Source of the DNA: UBA4720 sp038227135
GTDB taxonomy: Bacteria > Gemmatimonadota > Gemmatimonadetes > Gemmatimonadales > Gemmatimonadaceae
DNA: 64,000 bases
Direction of reading: 5' to 3'
NCBI GenBank assembly: GCA_038227135.1
Contig: JBBRQC010000013.1
Coordinates: forward strand, 3,576-67,575
The stretch's first letter is position 1. Every line of letters begins with the position of its first letter. A program made the position numbers and the translations under genes. Under the pieces are notes generated by a model, which worked only from the letters and a program-made list of their open reading frames with translations, searched no databases and was not told where the DNA came from. Shown in pieces: positions 46,484-55,140 of the stretch.

Positions 46484-46936
46484 ATGCAGGATCGGATCGA
46501 AAAGAGTATAGAGCTGAAGGCACCGGTATCACGCGTCTGGCGCGCAATTACGGACTACCGGGAATTCGGCCAATGGTTTGGGGTTAAGCTGGACGGGCCG
46601 TTCGTGCCTGGTCGAGTCACGAACGGCAAGATGGCTAACCCCAAGTACGAGCACCTGAAATTGGAGGTGGCCGTCAAAGAGCTTCAACCCGAGTGTCTTT
46701 TCTCGTACACGTGGCACCCGTATGCCATGGATCCGAACGTGGATTATTCGAAGGAAACTCCCACGCTCGTCGAGTTCCGCCTGGAAAAGATCGCGACCGG
46801 CACCCTGCTTGTGGTGACGGAGTCTGGATTCGACAAGATCCCCGCCAACCGCCGCGAGGAGGCCTTCCGTATGGACGATGCTGGCTGGACGTCACAGATC
46901 AAGAACATCGAACGCCATGTCGCGAAAAACGAGTAG
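46484..46936 (+). CDS. SRPBCC (START-like, AHSA1-type) protein
   Basis: 150 residues from ATG 46484 with GGAGG 7 bases upstream. The AHSA1/CalC pattern EKSIELKAPVSRVWRAITDYREFGQWFGV begins the helix-grip fold, and GTLLVVTESGFDKIP carries the typical long final helix. It binds a hydrophobic ligand in the cytosol. SRPBCC proteins are often encoded with ArsR regulators, as here: the ArsR start overlaps this gene by 20 bases. The promoter holds a matching palindrome. Confidence 0.9.
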   Translation: MQDRIEKSIELKAPVSRVWRAITDYREFGQWFGVKLDGPFVPGRVTNGKMANPKYEHLKLEVAVKELQPECLFSYTWHPYAMDPNVDYSKETPTLVEFRLEKIATGTLLVVTESGFDKIPANRREEAFRMDDAGWTSQIKNIERHVAKNE

Positions 46937-47261
46937 CGCGGTTCCCCGGCGCCGGACGTACGCGCCGATCTTCGCGGCGCTGGCCGATGAAACGAGGCTG
47001 GCCATCGTCGAAAAACTCTCCGAAGGCGAGCACCGCTCCATCGCCCAGCTCACCGAAGGCACGCGGCTAACGCGGCAGGCTGTCACCAAGCATCTACGCG
47101 TGCTGGAACGAGCCAAAATCGTGCACAGCATTCGCGCCGGCCGCGAGAACCTGTTCGAGTTCGATCCCACGCCGATCCGGCAAGTCAGAGAATACGCTGA
47201 CGTCGTTTCCGAGCATTGGGATCAGGCTTTGGCTCGACTCAAGGCATTCGTGGAGGACTAG
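46917..47261 (+). CDS. ArsR-family transcriptional regulator
   Basis: 114 residues from ATG 46917. The winged helix-turn-helix is clear: FAALADETRLAIVEKLSEGE, then the recognition helix TRLTRQAVTKHLRVLERAKI, and the wing FEFDPTPI. It lacks the metal-binding Cys of ArsR/SmtB sensors, so it resembles the SRPBCC-coupled subgroup, whose ligand is unknown. It likely binds the palindrome in the operon's own promoter. It overlaps the SRPBCC gene by 20 bases and its 3' end overlaps the next minus-strand gene by 4. Confidence 0.92.
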   Translation: MSRKTSSAVPRRRTYAPIFAALADETRLAIVEKLSEGEHRSIAQLTEGTRLTRQAVTKHLRVLERAKIVHSIRAGRENLFEFDPTPIRQVREYADVVSEHWDQALARLKAFVED

Positions 47262-48040
47262 TTCTGCGGAGCGGAGACTGTATCGATTTTTATAGTTCCG
47301 CTCCGCGTGTCGGCTTCGACAACGATCGACGAGCCAGAGTTAATTCGATAAGAGATGTGGAAGTGACTCGGTGACCGCCACTTGATCTCATCAAAACTGA
47401 CATCGGAGGGGTAGCCTTCTGAAGGCGAAGTCTGCGCAACCACGGTCATGCCTGGCCATGAACGTATTACCGCCCAGGTCTGACCCGATTGAACGTGCGC
47501 AACATAGGCGACGTACTTCGCATCGCTGCTTAGTTCCGTCTCGTGAAAGAAGCCGCTCACCTCGGCTGGGAGCGGAAATACGGTGAGCTTTCTGGTGAGC
47601 GGATCGTAGTCATATCCGTTTTCCCCTACTCTTGCCGGTATCATTGCAAGCCCGTGAATCAGCCCGTCGTCGGTAACGATTGGGGTAAATACGGTCGTTA
47701 GCCCCGGGATCGTATCAACGCCGCGTCCAGTCGTGACCTCTATCTTCGCCACGGGATCCTCCATGATCCCGGGTACGACGAAATCGACAAGACGTACCAT
47801 CGGTTTGGGCCCTCTCGGTATAGAGCCTTCGGAGACGACAACAGGTGATCCGGGCGCAGAATCTCCGGAAACGAGCAGAGGGGATACCGCTAGAGAGTCG
47901 ACAGAAGCGACCACACGTTGGCCGCGAACGGTGTCCCCACTCGCTGATACTTTGGTCGAGTCGGTCTTGCTGACGCAGGCGATAATCGCGGCAGTAACCG
48001 CGACGCATCGAGGGTCGAGGAGGCCCTTCAGCCTAGTCAG
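47258..48040 (-). CDS. Hypothetical lipoprotein, non-ATG start
   Basis: About 260 residues, not recognised. No ATG, GTG or TTG lies in frame close to the signal-like segment (VAVTAAIIACVSKTD, a lipobox with Cys). A CTG at 48040 is a possible start; the frame itself is open to a GTG at 48166, which would be deep in the upstream gene. It overlaps that gene's stop by 8 bases. The mature part is strand-rich and TolB-like (ELSSDAKYVAYVAHVQSG). Start uncertain. Confidence 0.5.
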   Translation of the reverse strand: MTRLKGLLDPRCVAVTAAIIACVSKTDSTKVSASGDTVRGQRVVASVDSLAVSPLLVSGDSAPGSPVVVSEGSIPRGPKPMVRLVDFVVPGIMEDPVAKIEVTTGRGVDTIPGLTTVFTPIVTDDGLIHGLAMIPARVGENGYDYDPLTRKLTVFPLPAEVSGFFHETELSSDAKYVAYVAHVQSGQTWAVIRSWPGMTVVAQTSPSEGYPSDVSFDEIKWRSPSHFHISYRINSGSSIVVEADTRSGTIKIDTVSAPQN

Positions 48041-48740
48041 GATCTTCCCATAGGAGGCAGGAGACTGAATCGGGACGAATTCGGCGAAAGCGGGCGGCGA
48101 CGGTATCGACCAGCCAGGCAAGACGCGGACGCATCCAGTGCATTCGGGTGCTATCCGGCACCACACCCATTAGGAGCTCATTTCGCCTGCGTGAGCCGAG
48201 CCTGCATTCGGACCCAACCCGTTCAGTCAGACCGAGTCCGGCCACAGCAATGCTATCGCTCGGTTTGACTTCGGAGAGATTTTCAGCCGCTTGCCCCACG
48301 GGCGACCTCTCCAACGTCATGATCAAAGCTCCGGACGAATAGCGGGTAAAGTCGACTGAGAATACCGATCTGCCGGCGTCCGCATCCGCGTCTCTACCCA
48401 AACGCATGCTGGAACCCTGCAAATTCGTAACATCGGTTTCGTCCGTCGGAGCTAGCTTGACCGGTTTCGTGTTGGTGTCGTTGGGTAATGCGAGCGACGT
48501 TAGAGCCAACCAATAAGCACTGTCTTCGGCTGCAGATCTCGGCTTTTCCCGCTGATTTAACGAGTCTCCGCGCAAAGGCATGGGCTCCCAGCCAGCAACC
48601 ACATGCCGGGTGTCGCTCATCGTCCCAGGTGTTCTCGGACCCGACTCTGGAGTAGCAACCTTGCATGCGAGAGCAAGGCAGGGGATTATGGCCGCCCCGC
48701 CTAACGCTAGGAGCGCGTTCCTCTTGGAGATTTTTGGCAT
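48033..48740 (-). CDS. Hypothetical lipoprotein
   Basis: 235 residues from ATG 48740, which gives a basic N-terminus, a hydrophobic stretch and the lipobox CLALACKV; a frame from 48821 adds 27 unlikely residues. The rest has no recognisable domain; a patch DGRSVFSVDF-like and ALIMTLERSPVG suggest beta strands. It overlaps a second lipoprotein-like gene, so the two may form an unrecognised secreted pair. Divergent from the L,D-transpeptidase-like gene. Confidence 0.6.
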   Translation of the reverse strand: MPKISKRNALLALGGAAIIPCLALACKVATPESGPRTPGTMSDTRHVVAGWEPMPLRGDSLNQREKPRSAAEDSAYWLALTSLALPNDTNTKPVKLAPTDETDVTNLQGSSMRLGRDADADAGRSVFSVDFTRYSSGALIMTLERSPVGQAAENLSEVKPSDSIAVAGLGLTERVGSECRLGSRRRNELLMGVVPDSTRMHWMRPRLAWLVDTVAARFRRIRPDSVSCLLWEDPD

Positions 48741-48925
48741 TATGCGAATGAGTGGTATTCTGGGCTCGACCGGAATAGACGACTCAATCACAAGAAAAAT
48801 GACGCCGGTTCGCGTTTCCAACCGTATGCTTGGGGAGTCACATAGGTAGAACTCGAAAAACCTTTTTCAGGAGCCGTCTAGTCTGCTCCTGCAGTCTGTC
48901 ACGTATACAGGTCGATGGAGCGAGC

Positions 48926-49735
48926 GTGGAACAGCGCAATTATCTGAAGCACGGAGTAATCGGCGCTTTCGCCCTGATCCTGGCAGGAGCCCGTCTCGTT
49001 CCCGGCGCCGACTCGCACGGCACTGGCCTCCTCGGCGCAGCACCACTGATGGCGGCGAATCGGCCTCCGACAAGAGTCAAAGAGACGCCAGTGGACGGTC
49101 TTTTGGCGAAGAGCACTGCCGCGGTTCGCGCCCTGGCGGCCGCCGTGCGGCCCTTGAGTCATCCAAAGGCGCTCGAATCCGCGTTTCGCAGCTATTTCGC
49201 CTATATGGCGGCGCACCCCAATGAAGTGAAGAAACCGGTTCTGTACTTCGTCGATTACGGCCTGCCGAGCACCGAGCCCCGCGGATATGTGTTCGACATG
49301 AAGACGCTCAAGATTCTCGAGGGTCCATTCGCCGTCGCCCACGGCCGCGGGTCGTCGCGGACGCAGTACGGCGTTCCGACCCGGTTCTCCAACGCTCCTG
49401 GAAGTGCCGCGACGTCGCTCGGCCTGTACCTCGCCGAAAACATGTACAGCTTCCACGGCCACACCGGCGGGCGGTCTTACAGCTCCATCGGACTCCGCCT
49501 GAAGGGCGTGTCACAGAATTTCAACGACAACGCTCTGGCGCGCGGTGTGGTTGCACACGGCGCCCCGTATGTCACGGCAAACAAGGCCGGACGGAGTGAG
49601 GGTTGTCCCGCCATGGAGCAGGACCGCGCTCGTCGCGTTCTCCCCGAGCTGGCCGAAGGCGGTATGGTGTTTCTCTTCGCGCCCAATCAGAAGTGGATGA
49701 CGGACGATCCCTGGGTTGCTCGCAACAGTGACTGA
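48926..49735 (+). CDS. Exported L,D-transpeptidase-like protein (YkuD_2)
   Basis: 269 residues from GTG 48926 (GGAG at 48915-48918), which gives a signal segment (GVIGAFALILAGARL); a frame from 48830 is longer but lacks a start that fits. The domain is shown by PVLYFVDYGLPSTEPRGYVFD at its start, the FHGHTGG patch and the catalytic motif HGAPYVTANKAGRSEGCPAM with nucleophilic Cys and nearby His. It belongs to the murein L,D-transpeptidase catalytic-domain family and probably acts on peptidoglycan or proteins in the periplasm. An inverted repeat array follows. Confidence 0.85.
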   Translation: MEQRNYLKHGVIGAFALILAGARLVPGADSHGTGLLGAAPLMAANRPPTRVKETPVDGLLAKSTAAVRALAAAVRPLSHPKALESAFRSYFAYMAAHPNEVKKPVLYFVDYGLPSTEPRGYVFDMKTLKILEGPFAVAHGRGSSRTQYGVPTRFSNAPGSAATSLGLYLAENMYSFHGHTGGRSYSSIGLRLKGVSQNFNDNALARGVVAHGAPYVTANKAGRSEGCPAMEQDRARRVLPELAEGGMVFLFAPNQKWMTDDPWVARNSD

Positions 49736-49902
49736 CTGCGGACTGCGGACCAACGGCATTGCGGACTGCTGACTAACTGCGAATTGGGGGACTAACTGCG
49801 GACTGCGGAAACTCCTCGGGAGTCCCCAGTAGTCCGGAGTAGTCCGCGGTAGTCAGGAGTAGTTCGGAGTAGTTCGGAGAGGTCCGCAACCGTCCGCAGA
49901 GT
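49734..49902. repeat. Inverted array of about 10-bp repeats between convergent genes
   Basis: The left arm (49734-49808) repeats the unit GACTGCG or GACTAACTGCG; the right arm (49820-49902) repeats GGAGTAGTCC, about six times with small changes. The arms are inverted relative to each other, so each transcript could form a long hairpin. It fills the whole gap between two converging genes and likely ends both transcripts. Confidence 0.8.
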
Positions 49903-50415
49903 CTACAGCGCTTTCGACAGGCAGACGCTTGTCGTCGGCGATGATACATATTCCCCGTACGCGGGGATTCCAGCAAAACCCGCGCGTTTGTAGAGCGCCA
50001 GCGCCTCCGGGGAGCGATTGCCGGTCTCCAGCACCAGCCGAGCGAGCCCCAGTTTTCGCGCTTCCGATTCAAGACGGTCGAGCAACGCTCGCCCGATGCG
50101 TTTTCCTCTCAGGTCTCGCGCGACGTACATCCGCTTCAGCTCTCCGACCCGCGGGCCCAGCTCGCGCGTGAGCTCGGGATCACGAACGCAACGCAGCGCG
50201 CCGCATCCAACAGGACGTCCCTCCCAACGGGCGACGACGAAAATTCCGTTGCCGGCAGAGACTTCATTGGGATCGAGTCGGAAGTGAGTGGTGCCCGGCT
50301 CGGGATAGGCCTCGGAGAGGTCCCTATTGAGGTCGGCAATGAGAGACGCCGCGACGGCGCTTGTCAGCGCCTCGGGAGTTATGTCGAGCCGATCCGATGT
50401 GAGGTCGTCGACCAC
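49903..50415 (-). CDS. GNAT-family N-acetyltransferase
   Basis: 170 residues from GTG 50415; the open frame runs on into Arg-rich shadow sequence overlapping the HxlR gene. The GNAT acetyl-CoA loop is DLRGKRIGRALLD (motif A, R/QxxGxG/A type) and the C-terminal ETGNRSPEALALYKRAGF is motif B. A mid-domain strand, GELKRMYVAR, is typical. The substrate is unknown. It lies 11 bases after the HxlR regulator on the same strand, so it is probably controlled with it. Confidence 0.9.
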   Translation of the reverse strand: MVDDLTSDRLDITPEALTSAVAASLIADLNRDLSEAYPEPGTTHFRLDPNEVSAGNGIFVVARWEGRPVGCGALRCVRDPELTRELGPRVGELKRMYVARDLRGKRIGRALLDRLESEARKLGLARLVLETGNRSPEALALYKRAGFAGIPAYGEYVSSPTTSVCLSKAL

Positions 50416-50426
50416 GGGTGCGCGGG

Positions 50427-50888
50427 CTAAACTGCTACAAGTGAGCCGCGCGCTCGACGCTGAGGCCCGGGGCGAGAGACCGAGACCGGCTTCGCAGACC
50501 GCCGATTCCTTGCGTCGTACGCTGCTCGCGCGGCGTCTACTTCCTCGAGGTGCGCGCCTGACCAATCGACGAGTCCGCGCACCAGCTGGCGGACGGTTCT
50601 TCCGAGTCGTGTCAGCGCGTACTCGACGCGCGGCGGGACTTCGGGATAAACCTTGCGCGTCACCAGCCCGTCGCGCTCCATGCCGCGAAGAGTCACCGTC
50701 AACATCCGTTGACTGATCCCGTCCACTCTGTTCCGCAGCTCGTTGAAGCGCAGTGTGCCGGCGTCGCCGAGGACGTGGATGACGTACACCGACCACTTGT
50801 CCCCGACGCGCGCGAGCATCTCACGCGCGTGGCAGTTGGCGGGCGTATGCTCGAGGTCCGAAGGGCGTGTTGTCGCTTTCTTCGCCAT
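50427..50888 (-). CDS. HxlR-family transcriptional regulator
   Basis: 153 residues. The winged helix is complete: CHAREMLARVGDKWSVYVIHVLGD, then FNELRNRVDGISQRMLTVTLRGMERDGLV and the wing VPPRVEYALTRLG. One Cys near the N-terminus occupies the position of redox- or aldehyde-sensing Cys in some HxlR members. The C-terminal 35 residues are an unusual basic tail. It probably controls itself, the following GNAT gene and the divergent flavin oxidoreductase through the palindrome at 50963-50977. Confidence 0.93.
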   Translation of the reverse strand: MAKKATTRPSDLEHTPANCHAREMLARVGDKWSVYVIHVLGDAGTLRFNELRNRVDGISQRMLTVTLRGMERDGLVTRKVYPEVPPRVEYALTRLGRTVRQLVRGLVDWSGAHLEEVDAARAAYDARNRRSAKPVSVSRPGPQRRARGSLVAV

Positions 50889-50954
50889 GGTTACTCCGAG
50901 GTGACTCAGGCACGTTCGCGTGCCTTCTTTTTTGCAGCGAACGGGCGTTTTAGG

Positions 50955-50984
50955 TTGTGACAGTTACTATCAGTAACCTATATT
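50955..50984 (+). promoter_or_regulatory. Promoter with HxlR-type operator palindrome
   Basis: TTGTGA (50955-50960), 18 bases, then TATATT (50979-50984). Between them lies GTTACTATCAGTAAC (50963-50977), arms GTTACT/AGTAAC around three bases. It faces the flavin oxidoreductase gene and is 75 bases from the divergent HxlR start, a fitting site for repression. Confidence 0.7.
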
Positions 50985-51093
50985 GAGAGAAGGAGCTTTA
51001 CCATGGGTACCTGCGCAGGAGATCGGCTTTCCAGGTTGTACACGGAAGGCAGGATGCCGCGCATCAGTGAGCTCGCACAGTCGGAGGAGCCGA

Positions 51094-52137
51094 GTGGAAG
51101 TCGGAATTGATAGCTTCGCCGCGGCGCACAACGAGTCCAGCCGGGCCGTCAGTGAATCGGAACGCCTGCGCCACCTGATCGAGGAGATCGAGCACGCCGA
51201 TCAGGTTGGTCTCGACGTCTTCGGAATCGGCGAACATCACCGCAAGGATTTCCTCGACTCGGCGCCTCCCGTCATTCTCGCCGCGGCGGCAGCGCGAACC
51301 AATCGTATACGCCTCACCAGCGCTGTAACAGTCCTCAGCTCGGCGGATCCCGTCCGCGTATTCCAGAATTTCGCGACACTCGATCTCATCTCCCAGGGAC
51401 GCGCGGAGATGGTCGTCGGACGTGGCTCGTTCGTCGATTCCTTTCCGCTGTTCGGGTTCCGGCTCGTGGACTACGACTCGCTGTTCGCCGAGAAGCTCGA
51501 TCTGCTGCTCAAGATCCGTGACAACGAACATGTGACGTGGTCCGGAAAGCATCGACCTGCGCTCACAGGGCAGGGCGTCTATCCGAGACCGATGCAGAAT
51601 CCGTTGCCGATCTGGCTTGGGGTCGGCGGCACGCCGGGATCCTTCGCTCGCGCCGGTACGCTCGGGCTCCCCTTGATGGTCGCCATCATCGGCGGGGAGA
51701 CGCACCGCTTTCGTCCGCTGGTCGATCTCTACTGGGAAGCGGGTCGCCGCGCGGGCCACTCGCGCGATCAGCTCAAAGTCGGCGTGCACTCGCTCGGCTA
51801 TGTCGCCGAGACAACGGAGGAGGCGGCCGATGATTTCTTTCCCGGGTATGCCCGCGCCTTCACGGATATCGGGAAGGAACGGGGCTGGGGCCCCGTCACT
51901 CGCGCCGCGTTCGACGCGCAGAGGGGTCCACGCGGCGCGCTGCTCGTCGGGAGTCCGGATGAAGTCGCGGAGAAGATCATTCGACACAGCGAAGCGCTGG
52001 GTGGCGTTTCGCGCTTCACTTTTCAGATGAACGCCGCGTCGCTTCCCCATGCCAAACTGATGCAAGCCATCGAACTACTTGGAACCCGCGTCGCGCCTGC
52101 CCTGAAAAAAGAGCTGGCGGATTCAGTATCGAAGTAG
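51094..52137 (+). CDS. LLM-class flavin-dependent oxidoreductase
   Basis: 347 residues from GTG 51094, with GGAGGAG 6 bases upstream; the earlier frame from 50983 is a leader. The bacterial-luciferase-like pattern is VEVGIDSFAAAHNES at the start, GIGEHHRKDFLDSAP (FMN/substrate loop), TSAVTVLSSADPVRVFQNFATLDL and PLPIWLGVGGTPGSFARAG. It uses reduced FMN or F420 on an unidentified substrate. Divergent from HxlR, whose operator overlaps the promoter. HxlR-LLM pairs often respond to electrophiles. Confidence 0.92.
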   Translation: MEVGIDSFAAAHNESSRAVSESERLRHLIEEIEHADQVGLDVFGIGEHHRKDFLDSAPPVILAAAAARTNRIRLTSAVTVLSSADPVRVFQNFATLDLISQGRAEMVVGRGSFVDSFPLFGFRLVDYDSLFAEKLDLLLKIRDNEHVTWSGKHRPALTGQGVYPRPMQNPLPIWLGVGGTPGSFARAGTLGLPLMVAIIGGETHRFRPLVDLYWEAGRRAGHSRDQLKVGVHSLGYVAETTEEAADDFFPGYARAFTDIGKERGWGPVTRAAFDAQRGPRGALLVGSPDEVAEKIIRHSEALGGVSRFTFQMNAASLPHAKLMQAIELLGTRVAPALKKELADSVSK

Positions 52138-52175
52138 GGCCATATCGTGGCGGAACGGTGTCGTTCCGCCCGTCG

Positions 52176-53702
52176 CTAAGGCATCGTCGAGTTGCTGACG
52201 AACGCCAGCCGTTTTCCATCTAGTGACCATGAGGGAACGTTCATCGTTCCCTGGCCGCCGTACAGGTAAGCGATCACTCGCGCCGGTCCGCCACCGATGG
52301 GCATCAGTCTTAGCGTCACGTGCTTGTAGAATGGATGATCGTCCGCGGCAACTTCAGGCGGTGGCGGGAAGGCGATGTACACGACCCACTTGCCGTCGGG
52401 CGATATGTGGGGGAACCAGTTGTTGAAGCCGTCGTTCGTGATCTGCTGCTGCTCGCTCCCGTCGGGAAGCATTCTCCAGATCTGCATCCGCCCGCTACGC
52501 ACCGAGTTGAAGTAGATGTACCTGCCGTCGGGAGTGTACTCGGGACCGTCGTCCAGTCCGGGCGTCGAGGTGAGACGGACTTCCTCGCCACCATCGACCG
52601 GAATCTTGTAGACGTCGTAGTCTCCATTTCGCTGCCCCGTGTAGGCGAGCCATCGGCCGTCGGGTGACCAGCCGTGAAAGTACGAAGGTCCCTTCGCAGT
52701 CACGCGTCTCGGCGTTCCGCCAGTCACCGGAACGGTATAGACGATCGAGACCCCGCTGTCCTCCGCAGCATGGTGGCTGATGCCGAGCATCCGGCCGTCG
52801 AACGAAAGAACGTGATCGTTGTTGTTGCGCGTCGCGAAACCGGTGTTGATCGGCTCGGCTACCCGTGACGCGAGATCGAATCGGTAGAGGAGACCTTCCT
52901 GCGCGTAGATCAGCGCCTTGCCGTCGGGAGTCCAGTTGGGCGCCTGAAACGATCCGTGGTACTGGTGCACGACAGTGGCATTGCCGGTGGCCAGATCGAG
53001 GACCTCGAGATTGCTGCCGAGATACTCGTGGTATGCGACGAGATCGCGCTTCGCAGGCGTGGTGATCCGTACGTTGCTGAACGAAGCCTGCTCGACGACC
53101 GTGTCGTTGTGCGCGCACACGAACAGCCCGACGTACACAGTGTCAGGCAGCGACACGTCAGCGATCTGGCGAGTGACGAGTGTGTCGCCGAATCGCGCGA
53201 CGGACATCAGGTAGATCCCATCCCGCCGCTCGAGCTGCAGAACGGCGTACGAGCTGCCCGGCAGACTGTCGCGCGAGCTGCCTTCTTCCGTGATTCCGCC
53301 CGTCGTGCGACGGAACTGGAGCGACGCGAGTCCGTCGCCGTGGAATGCGGCGGTGACGTGCGCGCTGTTCGAATCGAGCGAGGGGCGAATGGTCCAGCCG
53401 ATCTTCCGATGCGGCTCGACCCCCGCGCCAACGAAGCGCGCCCGCGTGGAGAGGATGAAGTTGCCCGCCATCCGCTTCCACACCAAATGAAAAGCGTCGT
53501 GGGCGTTCCACATGTTCTGGCCCGAGCCCGCAATCGCATACGACTGAAGCTGCGGATCGTAAGACACGGATCCCGGAGTCCTCACGCGGCCCACGTCCGT
53601 TTGCGCGTCGAAGATTCCGACCGGCGCCTGGGCTCCAATCTCGCTGGACATTGCGAGGCTGATCACGCTGGTGAGAATGAAGTAGCACGTAGCTGAGCGC
53701 AT
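52176..53702 (-). CDS. Secreted TolB-like PD40 (WD40-type) protein
   Basis: 508 residues with a signal peptide (MRSATCYFILTSVISLAMSS, cleaved near IGAQA). The first half looks like a beta-sandwich of the DUF1349 type (AFHLVWKRMAGNFILSTRARF). The second half has repeated PD40 blades with WTPDGK, WSPDGRWLAY, YTPDGRYIYF and ISPDGKWVVY. PD40 propellers bind proteins or sugars. The combination with a sandwich domain suggests carbohydrate or protein binding in the periplasm. It is 48 bases from the membrane acyltransferase gene and may share its transcript. Confidence 0.88.
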   Translation of the reverse strand: MRSATCYFILTSVISLAMSSEIGAQAPVGIFDAQTDVGRVRTPGSVSYDPQLQSYAIAGSGQNMWNAHDAFHLVWKRMAGNFILSTRARFVGAGVEPHRKIGWTIRPSLDSNSAHVTAAFHGDGLASLQFRRTTGGITEEGSSRDSLPGSSYAVLQLERRDGIYLMSVARFGDTLVTRQIADVSLPDTVYVGLFVCAHNDTVVEQASFSNVRITTPAKRDLVAYHEYLGSNLEVLDLATGNATVVHQYHGSFQAPNWTPDGKALIYAQEGLLYRFDLASRVAEPINTGFATRNNNDHVLSFDGRMLGISHHAAEDSGVSIVYTVPVTGGTPRRVTAKGPSYFHGWSPDGRWLAYTGQRNGDYDVYKIPVDGGEEVRLTSTPGLDDGPEYTPDGRYIYFNSVRSGRMQIWRMLPDGSEQQQITNDGFNNWFPHISPDGKWVVYIAFPPPPEVAADDHPFYKHVTLRLMPIGGGPARVIAYLYGGQGTMNVPSWSLDGKRLAFVSNSTMP

Positions 53703-53750
53703 CGCATGACTCCGTTTAGTTGCAGTTCAGATCCCTGAGCAAAGTCGAAA

Positions 53751-55010
53751 TCAGATGTAGCTCAGCCAAGTATCCGTCCTCCGCTGCTTGAGCGCCGCGT
53801 ACCACCTGCACAGCGGGTACATGATGACCACGACGAGAATCCAGATCAGGTACACAAAAGGCAGCGAGTATCCCCAGCCCGGCGGTGGGCTGAACGGATA
53901 GTGTCCGAGATCCGGCGACTCGAACATCCAGTGAGCCGATCCGTATCGCGCGTAACAGATGATGACGGCCAGCAGGTGTATCAGCGCGAAATGCAACAGG
54001 TAATAGAACAGCGGCACCTTTCCGATCACGAGCGCGGGAAGAAGGGCGCGCGGCGTTCCGCGATCCACTGCCCACAGAAGAATCATTGCCGGACCGAGCG
54101 TCATCAGCAGGAACAGCAACGATGGGGGGTACTTGGTGTTGTTCAGGAACGAGAGCGCGGTGAACAGCGCCGTCTTCTGATGCGTCCAGCGCGACGGGTC
54201 GCCGTAAATATTGATTGCGCGAATGACGAGAAATGCCAGGGTCAGCCCAATGCCGAGGCGCAGGAGAAATGCGCGTCGGCGTTCCACGTCCCAGCTATAG
54301 ATCTGTCCGAGCCCGTATCCCACGGCGGTGACGCCGATCCAGGGAATGAGCGGATAGGCCGCGAACACCACGTGGTTCGGATTGTTCACCACGAAGCCCG
54401 GAGAATGCAGGATTGACCAGAGCGGGCTCGCCCACCTGACCGAGTCCAAAAGGTTGTGACCGGCGATCATGATCACGCCAAATGCGGTCACAACGGGCGC
54501 GGGCAGCCGGACTAGCAGTGACAGTGTGATCATTGCCCACCCAAGCGCCCACAATACCAGAAGCATCGTCACCCGGTAGTCGAAATTGAACTGGTAGCCC
54601 AGGCACCTGATCACCACGAGCTCCAGGAAAATCAGCCACGAGCCGCGCGTGAAAAGGAATCGGGACAGCTCACCCGGCGATTTCCGCCGCAACGACAGGT
54701 ACGCGCCCGTGCCTGTGAGAAGGAAGAACACCGGCGCGCAGAAAAAGGTGATCCAGCGCGTGAGGAACAGCGCGGCACTGGCGGTGGTCAGGTCGGTGGG
54801 ATTCTGTCCGGGTATCCCGAAAAAATCCCTGGTGTGGTCGAGCGCCATGATGATCATGATCACGCCGCGGACGACATCGACCGCTTCGATACGGGTCCTG
54901 GCAGCTCGATTGGCCTGGGACCCGACTGCAGCTGACCCGATGCCGGATCTGGCATCTCGGTCAACCTGGGGTCCGACTGCAACTGAACGGGTGCTAGACG
55001 TGAGAGGCAT
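53751..55010 (-). CDS. DUF1624-family membrane protein (heparan-acetyltransferase-like)
   Basis: 419 residues from ATG 55010, with about ten membrane helices starting near residue 50. The motif RIEAVDVVRGVIMIIMALDHTRDFFG is the conserved first-helix signature (Asp-Val-xx-Arg and His-Thr-Arg), and RNxxWSG-like loops follow. Related proteins move acetyl groups from cytosolic acetyl-CoA to periplasmic glycans. Residues about 6-45 are encoded by two tandem copies of a 48-bp dispersed repeat; the same sequence is noncoding elsewhere, so the repeat was probably inserted into the gene or the true start lies just after it. Confidence 0.86.
   Translation of the reverse strand: MPLTSSTRSVAVGPQVDRDARSGIGSAAVGSQANRAARTRIEAVDVVRGVIMIIMALDHTRDFFGIPGQNPTDLTTASAALFLTRWITFFCAPVFFLLTGTGAYLSLRRKSPGELSRFLFTRGSWLIFLELVVIRCLGYQFNFDYRVTMLLVLWALGWAMITLSLLVRLPAPVVTAFGVIMIAGHNLLDSVRWASPLWSILHSPGFVVNNPNHVVFAAYPLIPWIGVTAVGYGLGQIYSWDVERRRAFLLRLGIGLTLAFLVIRAINIYGDPSRWTHQKTALFTALSFLNNTKYPPSLLFLLMTLGPAMILLWAVDRGTPRALLPALVIGKVPLFYYLLHFALIHLLAVIICYARYGSAHWMFESPDLGHYPFSPPPGWGYSLPFVYLIWILVVVIMYPLCRWYAALKQRRTDTWLSYI
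54897..54994 (-). repeat. Two tandem 48-bp dispersed repeats inside a gene
   Basis: Read on the minus strand, unit 1 starts GCACCCGTTCAGTTGCAG (54994 downward) and ends GAGATGCCAG; unit 2, starting near 54946, is GGGTCAGCTGCAGTCGGG and ends GAGCTGCCAGG. The two units align with about ten differences. Both are in frame with the DUF1624 start. Confidence 0.75.
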
Positions 55011-55140
55011 AGAATCAAAATATGAGTTCACCACGCCCAGACCTTACTGTTTGGCGAAAAGGCACCAGCAGTTGGCCGGAATGCAACAGAGATAAGTCAG
55101 CGGGTAGTGAACCCGCAACTCACACCTACGCCACTAACAA

